Source: an uncultured Veillonellaceae bacterium
Lineage (GTDB): Bacteria; Bacillota; Negativicutes; Selenomonadales; Selenomonadaceae
NCBI GenBank assembly: GCA_900316275.1
Contig: ONCF01000043.1
Span: 1 to 38,022 of the forward strand
Length of the DNA stretch: 38,022 nt
Direction of reading: 5' to 3'
Shown here: positions 32,087 to 38,022 of the stretch, one piece after another
Layout: every line of letters starts with the position of its first letter
How positions within the stretch are numbered: the stretch's first letter is position 1
Program-made: the position numbers and the translations under genes
The notes under the pieces: generated by a model
What the model was told of the DNA's origin: nothing
The model's database searches: none
The model's input: only the letters and a program-made list of their open reading frames with translations

Positions 32087-32126
32087 CGCCGCCCCTGCGG
32101 TTTATTATCGCAGGGACGGCGTTTTG
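32087..32126 (+). terminator. Terminator of the alcohol dehydrogenase gene
   Basis: CGCCG-C-CCCTGCG (32087-32099) pairs with CGCAGGG-A-CGGCG (32109-32121) with one mismatch, then TTTT. Confidence 0.85.
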
Positions 32127-32148
32127 CTGTATATACCAACGTCACGTG

Positions 32149-32265
32149 TTAATAGGTTGTGCGGCCAAACTCCTTCAGCAGCCAGGTCTTGCCCACCTGC
32201 CGCACACCCTTTAAAATCAAAGGCTTGCGCACCGGTGAATTTTTCCATGCCTGCAATTTACGCAA
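32149..32265 (-). pseudogene. N-terminal remnant of an AAA_14/DUF4143-type ATPase
   Basis: On the minus strand a 38-codon stretch begins at TTG 32265 and reads LRKLQAWKNSPVRKPLIL, then KGVRQVGKTWLLKEFG, then RTTY and a stop. The G-x-RQVGKTWLLKEFG P-loop after KPLIL is the hallmark N-terminus of the about 400-residue AAA_14/DUF4143 ATPases. Everything after the P-loop is missing. There is no ribosome binding site, and a minus-strand terminator sits directly upstream. It is a decayed fragment next to the restriction-modification genes. Opposite-strand open frames here are shadows. Confidence 0.7.
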
Positions 32266-32270
32266 AAACA
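32257..32270 (+). repeat. 14-base direct repeat, left copy
   Basis: TTTACGCAAAAACA occurs here and at 36776-36789 in the same orientation. The two copies flank the mod-res pair, and each runs into a hairpin. Chance is possible because part of the repeat is the A-run of each hairpin. Confidence 0.4.
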
Positions 32271-32304
32271 GCCCCCCGCGGAAACCAGCCGTGGGGGTCT
32301 GTTT
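32264..32304 (-). terminator. Long hairpin with minus-strand T-run upstream of the ATPase remnant
   Basis: Bases 32266-32281 and 32289-32304 pair over 16 positions with one mismatch and one G-U (AAACAG with CTGTTT at the base). TTTTT follows on the minus strand (32268-32264). No minus-strand gene lies upstream of it, so its present role is unclear. Confidence 0.6.
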
Positions 32305-32399
32305 CGGTTCCAATATGAACTTAAATGATTCTTCCTAGGTGTATTATACCTTAAGCCACGGGTGATGGCAAGCCAAATTTTGCGGCTATGCATATAGGT

Positions 32400-32429
32400 T
32401 TGAAATCGTGCGTGGCAATCTGCTATACT
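32400..32429 (+). promoter_or_regulatory. Promoter of the mod-res operon
   Basis: TTGAAA (32400-32405), 18 bases, TATACT (32424-32429) with TG one base upstream (extended -10). Confidence 0.55.
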
Positions 32430-32466
32430 TTAGATGACAGTTTGAGTGGTAAGGGAGACGATAGAG

Positions 32467-34146
32467 ATGCCAACACTGATGTGGGAGGGCAAGGCGGAGG
32501 CTGTGCAGGCGGCGCGGCAGGTGCCGTTCCGTTTGCTGGAGCCGGATGCGGCGCTGAGCTATGGTGCGGCGGAGGCGGGCAACGTCATCGTGCAGGGCGA
32601 TAACCTTGCGGCGCTGAAAGCGCTCCTGCCTTACTACAAAGGGAAAGTGCGCTGCATCTACGCAGATCCGCCCTACAACACGGGCTCGGCGTTTGAGCAC
32701 TATGACGACAACGTCGAGCACAGCACCTGGCTCTCGCTCATGTACCCGCGCCTCGAGCTCATGCGGGAGTTCCTCGCGGCGGACGGCACGATATGGATTT
32801 CCATCGATGACCGTGAGTATGCGGGACTGAAATATATGTGCGATGAAATCTTCGGCTACGACCACTTTGTCTCCAATATATCCTGGCAGCGCACGTACTC
32901 CACGCGCAATGACTCCAAAGGCATAGTCAACGAAGTCGAGCATATCCTTGTCTATAGTGCTTCAGCCGACTGGCAGCCGAAAAAGCTTCCACGTACGGCA
33001 GAAATGGATAAGAACTATAAAAATCCTGATAAGGATTATACCTCGTGGACTAGTGCAGATGCTTTTGCCCCTGGAGCAAGCACACATCAAGGAATGGTCT
33101 ATGCCATCCAGCATCCTTTTACAGGCAATCTCATTTACCCAACAGTAGGTCGATGCTGGACATTTGGACAATCTGACGTACTGGATATAATGAATGGCTG
33201 GTGCAAATACCATTTAGAAGATATTCATGACGTAGAAAAAAGAGCCGAAGTTTGTGGACTTCCGACAGAACAGGTCCGCGAAGTCGTTCCAGCACTCATA
33301 TTATCAGATGACTTGAAAGAATCACAGAAACAGGCAACTGACGTCTATAAAAGGGGACAATGGCCTCGTTTTTACTTCACAAAAAAAGGGAAAGGCGGAA
33401 TCCGTCGAAAGATTTACATTGATAGTGTAGGAGGGCGCCCGCCTACGAATTTTTGGCCGTATAGCGAGGTCGGCCACACGGACGAGGCGAAGAAGGAAAT
33501 CCTCGCGGTGTTTGAGCGCAAGGAGTCGTTTGCGACGCCGAAGCCGGAGCGGCTCTTGCAACGTATCCTTTATCTCGCGACGGAGCCCGGCGACCTCGTG
33601 CTGGACGCGTTCCTCGGCTCGGGCACGACGGCGGCGGTGGCGCAGAAGATGCAACGGCATTATATCGGCATCGAGATGGGCGAGCATGCGGTGACGCATG
33701 TCGTGCCGCGTTTACGCAAAGTTGTGGACGGTGAGCAGGGCGGTATCTCGCAGGCGGAGCATTGGCAGGGTGGCGGCGGTTTCCGCTTTTACCGGCTCGG
33801 CGAGGAGCTGTTTGACGCAGTTGGCCTCATCCGTCCGGAGGTGCAGTTCCGCCATCTCGCGGCACATATCTGGTTCACGGAGACGCGGACGCCCTACACG
33901 GGCGCGGGTGACTCGCCCCTGCTCGGTGTGCACGACGGCGTGGCCTACTATCTGCTCTACAATGGTATCCTCGGCGACAAGCGGCCGCAGGCGGGCAACG
34001 TGCTGACACGGCAGATGCTGACGCTCCTGCCACCCTTTGCGGGGCCGCGCGTCATCTATGGCACGTCCTGCCGTCTCGGTCAGGGCACGCTGGAGGATGC
34101 GGATATCACGTTCAAGCAAATCCCGACGCAGGTCGCGGTGTATTGA
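32467..34146 (+). CDS. Type III restriction-modification methyltransferase (Mod), mosaic gene
   Basis: A 559-residue adenine/cytosine N-methyltransferase of the beta class: the catalytic motif IV DPPYNTG (about 73-79) comes before the AdoMet-binding motif I DAFLGSGTT (about 379-387). The target-recognition region lies between them (about residues 138-325). This central part is strikingly AT-rich: 33001-33060 has 35% GC by hand count against 70% in 33601-33660, with codon choice to match. This points to exchange of the recognition domain by recombination. ATG 32467 has AAGGGAG upstream. No simple repeat that would cause phase switching is seen. It is followed 12 bases later by res, so the pair is one operon. 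The C-terminal part after residue 420 probably contacts Res (inference). Confidence 0.92.
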   Translation: MPTLMWEGKAEAVQAARQVPFRLLEPDAALSYGAAEAGNVIVQGDNLAALKALLPYYKGKVRCIYADPPYNTGSAFEHYDDNVEHSTWLSLMYPRLELMREFLAADGTIWISIDDREYAGLKYMCDEIFGYDHFVSNISWQRTYSTRNDSKGIVNEVEHILVYSASADWQPKKLPRTAEMDKNYKNPDKDYTSWTSADAFAPGASTHQGMVYAIQHPFTGNLIYPTVGRCWTFGQSDVLDIMNGWCKYHLEDIHDVEKRAEVCGLPTEQVREVVPALILSDDLKESQKQATDVYKRGQWPRFYFTKKGKGGIRRKIYIDSVGGRPPTNFWPYSEVGHTDEAKKEILAVFERKESFATPKPERLLQRILYLATEPGDLVLDAFLGSGTTAAVAQKMQRHYIGIEMGEHAVTHVVPRLRKVVDGEQGGISQAEHWQGGGGFRFYRLGEELFDAVGLIRPEVQFRHLAAHIWFTETRTPYTGAGDSPLLGVHDGVAYYLLYNGILGDKRPQAGNVLTRQMLTLLPPFAGPRVIYGTSCRLGQGTLEDADITFKQIPTQVAVY

Positions 34147-34158
34147 GGAGGCGGGCTC

Positions 34159-36762
34159 ATGCTGAAACTGAAACGTTATCAGGAACGCACGCTGGCGAAA
34201 CTGCGGGAGTTTCTCACGGCGGCGCGGCTCACCAGTCCGCAGGCCGCTTTTGCGGAGCTGCAGGAGGCGCAGGGCTACGCGCAGCAGTATCGTCCGCTGC
34301 CCGAGCTGGACGCGGTGCCCTATCTCTGTCTGCGCCTGCCCACGGGCGGCGGCAAGACGCTGCTGGGTTCCTACGCCATCGAGGCCGTGGCGGCGCACTA
34401 CAGCGAGCATACGCTGCCCATCGTAATCTGGCTCGTGCCGACCGATATCATCCGGCAGCAGACGCTGGCCGTGTTCCGCAGCCCGGCGCAGGAGAATAGG
34501 CGCGTGCTCGACGCAGCCTTTGACGGGCAGGTGCGCGTCTACGATATCACGGAGTTCGCGCAGCTACGCCCGCAAGACCTCGTGGATGGCGTGAACGTCT
34601 TTATCGCGACGTTCGCCGCGTTCCGCGTCAAAAATAAGGAAGGCCGTAAAATCTATCAGACGCATGAGGCACTGGACGCCTGCTTTGCGCGCATACCTGA
34701 CCAGTACGGCTTTGATCAGGATGAGCATGGGCGTTCCCTGCATTCCTTTGCCAATCTGCTCGCCTACGTGCATCCGCTCGTTATCGTCGATGAGGCGCAC
34801 AACCACGCGAGCAAACTCTCGGTGGAGGTACTGCAACGCATCAGCCCGCTGGCTATCATCGAGTTTACGGCGACACCGGCCACGAACTCGAATGTGCTCT
34901 ACAAGGTCTCGGCCTCGGAGCTCAAGGCCGAGGATATGATCAAACTCCCCGTGCAGCTGGAGGAGGCGCGCAGCTGGCAGGACGCTGTCGTGAACGGCAT
35001 CCAGCAGCGCAATCATCTGGAGGAGGTCGCGGCGGCGGAGCCCGAGTACCTGCGGCCCATTATGCTCATTCAGGCCGAGCCGAAGGACCGCGAGGTCACG
35101 GTGGTGGTCGTAAAGCAGTACCTCATCGAGGAGGCGGGTATCCCCGAGGCGGAAATCGCCATCGCCACGGGTGAGGTGCGCGAGCTCGCCGATGTGGATT
35201 TGTTCGCCGCCGACTGCCCAGTCCGCTATATCATCACGGTACAGGCGCTCAAGGAGGGCTGGGACTGCTCGTTTGCCTACGTTTTTGTCAGCACGGCCAG
35301 CGTGCAGTCCAGCAAGGACGCAGAGCAGCTTTTAGGGCGCGTGCTGCGCATGCCCTATGCGCGCCGTCGCGTGCATGACGAGCTCAACCGCGCCTATGCC
35401 CATGTGGCCGTGGCCAGCTGGCTGGAGTCCGTGAGCAAAATCAAGGACAATCTCATCGGCCTCGGTTTTGAGCAGGAGGAGGCCGCGCTGGCCGTGGAGC
35501 CTGCTGAGCAGCAGGCCTTTTGGTCAGAGGACGAGCTGGGGCCTCAGGAACGGGAGACGGAGGTTAGCCTGACGTTTCACACGGAGACGGAGCCGGATTT
35601 TTCGCAACTGGACGTGCTGGCGTTGGGCATGACCGTGCACGAGGACAAGGCACAGGGCGGCTTTACGGTAGAGATGCAGGCGGTCTCGGCGGAGACGGTG
35701 CAGCATCTCGCCGCGTGTCAGGATAAAATCTTCGCGGCACCGCAGGATCGGGCCAATTTCACGCGGGCGGTCATAGAGCAGGGCTGCCGCCTGCGTCCGC
35801 TGTCGCCGTCGGAGCGGCACGAGCCTTTTCAGGTGTTACAGCTGTGTCTGGATTTCGGTGAGGGCGCAAATGTGGCACATAAGGAAGATTTCCTGCCGCA
35901 GGGCTGGCGCCTGACGGATTTTCCAGCGACACTGCCTGCATTTTCTATTGATCCCAACACGCATGTTTACATCTTTGATGTCGAGGGTGAGCGCGTGACG
36001 GAGAGCTATGAGGGCGTGCAACAACAGGTGCTCGCGTTGGGACGCAGCACGCACTGGACCGCGGAGATGCTGGTCAGGCGGTTGTTGCCTCATCTGGAGG
36101 TGCCGGACGTGGATACGGCGGATGTGGCCGAGTATCTGCGCCGCGTTATCCGCAACCAGCTGGAGGTAGAGCAGGTGCCTCTCGCGGACCTCGTGCGCCT
36201 GCGCTTCCAGTTGCAGCACGCGTTGCAGGAACAGATTCAGCGCTATCGTGAGCAGGCCTATGCGCGTGGCATGCAGCAGGTGCTGGTGGAGACACCGCAG
36301 ACGGCGCGCGTGGTGCCGGACATCTATATGGTGTTTCAGCCTGGTGTGTACCCAGCGAACCGGTTCTATCGCGGCAGTGTGCACTTTCACAAGCATTACT
36401 ATCCGCAGATTGCCGATATGGACAGCGGCGAGGAAGTGCACTGCGCACAGTGCATCGACGCGCACCCGCATGTGGCGACCTGGGTACGCAACGTGGCCCG
36501 CGACCGTCGGTACTCGTTCTGGCTGCCCACGCATACGGATAGATTCTATCCCGATTTCGTCGTCAAGCTCACCGACGGCCGTGTCGCCGCCATAGAGTAC
36601 AAAGGCGAGCACCTGCAAAGCAACGCTGACTCCGAGGAAAAGCGCCTCATCGGCGACCTCTGGGCCGACAAGAGCAACGGCAAGTGCCTGTTCCTCATGG
36701 CTACAAAGAAAGACACCGCAGGCAGAACCCTCGAGCAGCAGATAGATGAGTTATTGCAATGA
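34159..36762 (+). CDS. Type III restriction enzyme (Res), DEAH helicase-nuclease
   Basis: An 867-residue superfamily 2 helicase with an endonuclease domain. Walker A is LPTGGGKT (Lys66), motif II is IVDEAH (Asp211-His214), motif III is FTATPA, and motif VI is QLLGRVLRMP. The C-terminal nuclease is PD-(D/E)xK: RFYPDFVVKLTDG with Asp799, then IEYKGEH with Glu813 and Lys815. All core residues are present, so it should be active. It translocates on DNA and cuts when two unmethylated sites meet. ATG 34159 has GAGGAGGCGGG upstream and follows mod by 12 bases. GC content is high throughout, unlike the centre of mod. Confidence 0.93.
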   Translation: MLKLKRYQERTLAKLREFLTAARLTSPQAAFAELQEAQGYAQQYRPLPELDAVPYLCLRLPTGGGKTLLGSYAIEAVAAHYSEHTLPIVIWLVPTDIIRQQTLAVFRSPAQENRRVLDAAFDGQVRVYDITEFAQLRPQDLVDGVNVFIATFAAFRVKNKEGRKIYQTHEALDACFARIPDQYGFDQDEHGRSLHSFANLLAYVHPLVIVDEAHNHASKLSVEVLQRISPLAIIEFTATPATNSNVLYKVSASELKAEDMIKLPVQLEEARSWQDAVVNGIQQRNHLEEVAAAEPEYLRPIMLIQAEPKDREVTVVVVKQYLIEEAGIPEAEIAIATGEVRELADVDLFAADCPVRYIITVQALKEGWDCSFAYVFVSTASVQSSKDAEQLLGRVLRMPYARRRVHDELNRAYAHVAVASWLESVSKIKDNLIGLGFEQEEAALAVEPAEQQAFWSEDELGPQERETEVSLTFHTETEPDFSQLDVLALGMTVHEDKAQGGFTVEMQAVSAETVQHLAACQDKIFAAPQDRANFTRAVIEQGCRLRPLSPSERHEPFQVLQLCLDFGEGANVAHKEDFLPQGWRLTDFPATLPAFSIDPNTHVYIFDVEGERVTESYEGVQQQVLALGRSTHWTAEMLVRRLLPHLEVPDVDTADVAEYLRRVIRNQLEVEQVPLADLVRLRFQLQHALQEQIQRYREQAYARGMQQVLVETPQTARVVPDIYMVFQPGVYPANRFYRGSVHFHKHYYPQIADMDSGEEVHCAQCIDAHPHVATWVRNVARDRRYSFWLPTHTDRFYPDFVVKLTDGRVAAIEYKGEHLQSNADSEEKRLIGDLWADKSNGKCLFLMATKKDTAGRTLEQQIDELLQ

Positions 36763-36775
36763 TGAAAATGCACAC

Positions 36776-36789
36776 TTTACGCAAAAACA
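36776..36789 (+). repeat. 14-base direct repeat, right copy
   Basis: Identical to 32257-32270 (TTTACGCAAAAACA) and in the same orientation, 13 bases after the res stop. Confidence 0.4.
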
Positions 36790-36828
36790 CCGCCTTTACG
36801 GAAATAGCTCCGTAGGGGCGGTGTTTTA
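36784..36828 (+). terminator. Terminator of the mod-res operon
   Basis: A 19-pair stem (36784-36802 with 36809-36827, two G-U) with a six-base loop, ending in TTTTA. Confidence 0.9.
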
Positions 36829-36838
36829 CCTCTTACTC

Positions 36839-36864
36839 AAAAAACGCCGCACTTTTGTGCGGCG
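36839..36864 (-). terminator. Terminator of cbiK
   Basis: Minus strand CGCCGCAC (36864-36857) and GTGCGGCG (36852-36845) pair perfectly around AAAA, then TTTTTTG. Confidence 0.9.
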
Positions 36865-36896
36865 ACTTGTGGTTGTGTGTAAAGATTTTGGCAAAT

Positions 36897-37886
36897 TTAT
36901 TTCGTCAGTGCATCCCAGGCCGCGTTGGCGCGGTCTGTGTAGAGGGCGCGGATGGCGGGGTTCTCGCCGAGGCCGTGCAGGTATGTGCTGACGGTGAAGC
37001 CCTGCTGCTCGAGCAGGGATTTGTGCGAGTCGGCGTCCTTGCCGGCCATGTCGTTGTGGGCGTGGTCGCCCGCGACGAGCATGAAGGGCACGAGCGTCAC
37101 GTGTTTGACACCGGCGGCCTTGAGTTTCGGCAGGACGGTCTCGAGGTTCGGCCAGCCCTCGACGGTGTACACGTAGGTGTTCTGCCAGCCGAGTTCGGCG
37201 ATGCGCGCCTGAATGACGGAGTAGTAGGCATTGGCCGTGTGCGGCGTGCCGTGCGCCATGATGAGGATGGCGTCGTTTTTGCCCTGCTTCGGGAACTGGC
37301 CCTTGAGCGCCTCGAGCGTCGCCGTTACATCGTCGGCCTGACCCTCCTGGCCCTGCCAGTACATGAGCGGCGTGCCGAGCGTCATCTTTTTGAACTGGTC
37401 TTTATAGTTGTCGTAGACGCCCTTGTCGTAGTCGTACTCCATGCCGGGGATGACGTCAAGCGACGTGAGCGCGATGCGCGTGTAGCCCTGCTTTTTGAGC
37501 TCGGTGAGCGCCTGCTCCGGCGTCGGGTACTGGATACCTTCGTTTTTTGCGATGCGCTCGATGATGATGTGGCTCGTAAAGGCGGTCACGACCTTGACGC
37601 CCGGATGCGCGGCCTGAATGGCGGCCACCGTGCTGTCAATGGAGGCCTTGCGGCTGTCCGGGAACGTCGTGCCGAAGCTCATGACCACGATGGCGTCCTT
37701 GTCCGCCGCCTTTTGCAGCGCGGGCGTCTCGTGTTTGAGCACGCCGATGGCCGCCGCCTTTTTCAGCGCCGGTGTCGCGTGCTTGACCTCGGGGTTCAGC
37801 TGGTAGGCGGCGTACGTCGTAGAGGCCGTGCCCACGAGGGCGGCGGCGCAGAGTGTGGCCGCCAGCAGTTTTTGCCATTTTTGCAT
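36897..37886 (-). CDS. cbiK: Periplasmic sirohydrochlorin cobaltochelatase CbiK
   Basis: A 329-residue chelatase with a signal peptide (MQKWQKLLAATLCAAALVGTASTTYA, cleaved after about residue 26, in two parts KWQKLLAATLCA and ALVGTAST). The chelatase fold shows VVMSFGTTFPDSRKASI (68-83), IMAHGTPHTANAYY (His212 catalytic) and FMLVAGDHAHNDMAG (His275, His277), with Glu243 between. It inserts Co2+ into sirohydrochlorin in the anaerobic B12 pathway. Exported forms are known, for example in Desulfovibrio, and may serve iron or haem chemistry. The mature N-terminus contains a near-duplicate pair, KHATPALKKAA (35-45) and KHETPALQKAA (51-61). The start at 37886 follows GGGAGGAG. A B12 riboswitch lies upstream. 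Confidence 0.92.
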   Translation of the reverse strand: MQKWQKLLAATLCAAALVGTASTTYAAYQLNPEVKHATPALKKAAAIGVLKHETPALQKAADKDAIVVMSFGTTFPDSRKASIDSTVAAIQAAHPGVKVVTAFTSHIIIERIAKNEGIQYPTPEQALTELKKQGYTRIALTSLDVIPGMEYDYDKGVYDNYKDQFKKMTLGTPLMYWQGQEGQADDVTATLEALKGQFPKQGKNDAILIMAHGTPHTANAYYSVIQARIAELGWQNTYVYTVEGWPNLETVLPKLKAAGVKHVTLVPFMLVAGDHAHNDMAGKDADSHKSLLEQQGFTVSTYLHGLGENPAIRALYTDRANAAWDALTK

Positions 37887-37959
37887 AGAAAATCTCCTCC
37901 CTATCGCTCGTAGGTTCAGGACAGGTACTATATGGCTGGTAGCATCTGTCGCAATGGTG

Positions 37960-38022
37960 ATTGTCAAGCTGGCAGTTCTCCTGGCTTACGTTCATTGCCG
38001 CACCGCGCCTTCCCAGCCTGGC
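37960..38022 (-). promoter_or_regulatory. Cobalamin riboswitch, 3' part (runs off the window)
   Basis: Minus strand from 38022: GGCTGGGAAGGC, then GCAATGAACGTAAGCCAGG and the B12 box AAGCCAGGAGAACTGCC (37987-37971), the most conserved part of adenosylcobalamin riboswitches. The 5' domains lie beyond the right edge. No T-run hairpin follows before the cbiK ribosome binding site, so control of translation is more likely than termination. Confidence 0.88.

Noticed and set aside
32124..32318. Plus-strand 64-codon open frame
   Set aside because: It runs across two terminator hairpins, and the meaningful signal here is the minus-strand ATPase remnant.
32467..32700. Phase-variable simple repeats in mod
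   Set aside because: No run of short tandem repeats is present in the gene or its promoter.
1..38022. CRISPR array, transposase gene, or complete insertion sequence
   Set aside because: No regularly spaced repeats and no transposase-like protein were seen on either strand.

Overview
The window looks like chromosome of a diderm Firmicute of the class Negativicutes (Selenomonas/Mitsuokella-like; the genus is inference). Gram-positive-type features are present: an rpsF-ssb-rpsR operon, a T-box leader, a cobalamin riboswitch, many U-tailed terminators and near-consensus sigma-A promoters. There are also outer-membrane and periplasm signs: a PagL-like lipid A deacylase, a periplasmic CbiK, and secreted LPP20-like proteins. 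Most genes are GC-rich, with short gaps and well-formed ribosome binding sites.

Layout. 1-1.7 kb: the tail of an MFS transporter and a lone STAND/archaeal-type ATPase. 1.8-7.4 kb: a PMCA-type calcium P-ATPase, rpsF-ssb-rpsR, and a ClC H+/Cl- exchanger with an RCK_C tail. 7.5-14 kb: a secreted LPP20-like protein; a tight run of a DeoR regulator, an LTA-synthase-family enzyme and a MobA-MobB fusion; then bioY and pagL. 14-20.5 kb: a Crp/Fnr regulator divergent from an AzgA/PbuG-type purine permease; then a REC-GGDEF-EAL protein with a degenerate GGDEF, a HAD phosphatase and a DEDDh exonuclease; then pheA. 20.5-26.4 kb: a divergent ClpX paralogue, an aromatic/GABA-type amino acid permease, tRNA-Thr(CGT), a second secreted LPP20-like protein with TPR-like repeats, and an Fsr-type MFS exporter. 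26.5-32 kb: a copper P-ATPase with a CopZ-like domain fused at its C-terminus, a BASS-family transporter behind an isoleucine-type T-box, and an iron-dependent alcohol dehydrogenase. 32.1-36.8 kb: a relic of an AAA_14/DUF4143 ATPase and a complete type III restriction-modification pair whose mod gene carries an AT-rich insert. 36.9-38 kb: periplasmic cobaltochelatase CbiK behind a B12 riboswitch that runs off the right edge.

Points of most interest. (1) CopA carries a C-terminal CopZ domain with its own ideal internal ribosome binding site and ATG, so free chaperone may be made from the same gene. (2) A T-box with specifier AUC controls a BASS transporter. (3) mod shows a sharp GC drop across the target-recognition region, suggesting domain exchange. 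(4) At bioY and pheA the promoter lies inside the inverted repeat that also forms the upstream gene's terminator. (5) The ClpX-like ATPase has altered Walker A and pore-loop residues and no clpP beside it. All calls come from reading the sequence; no database search was run.
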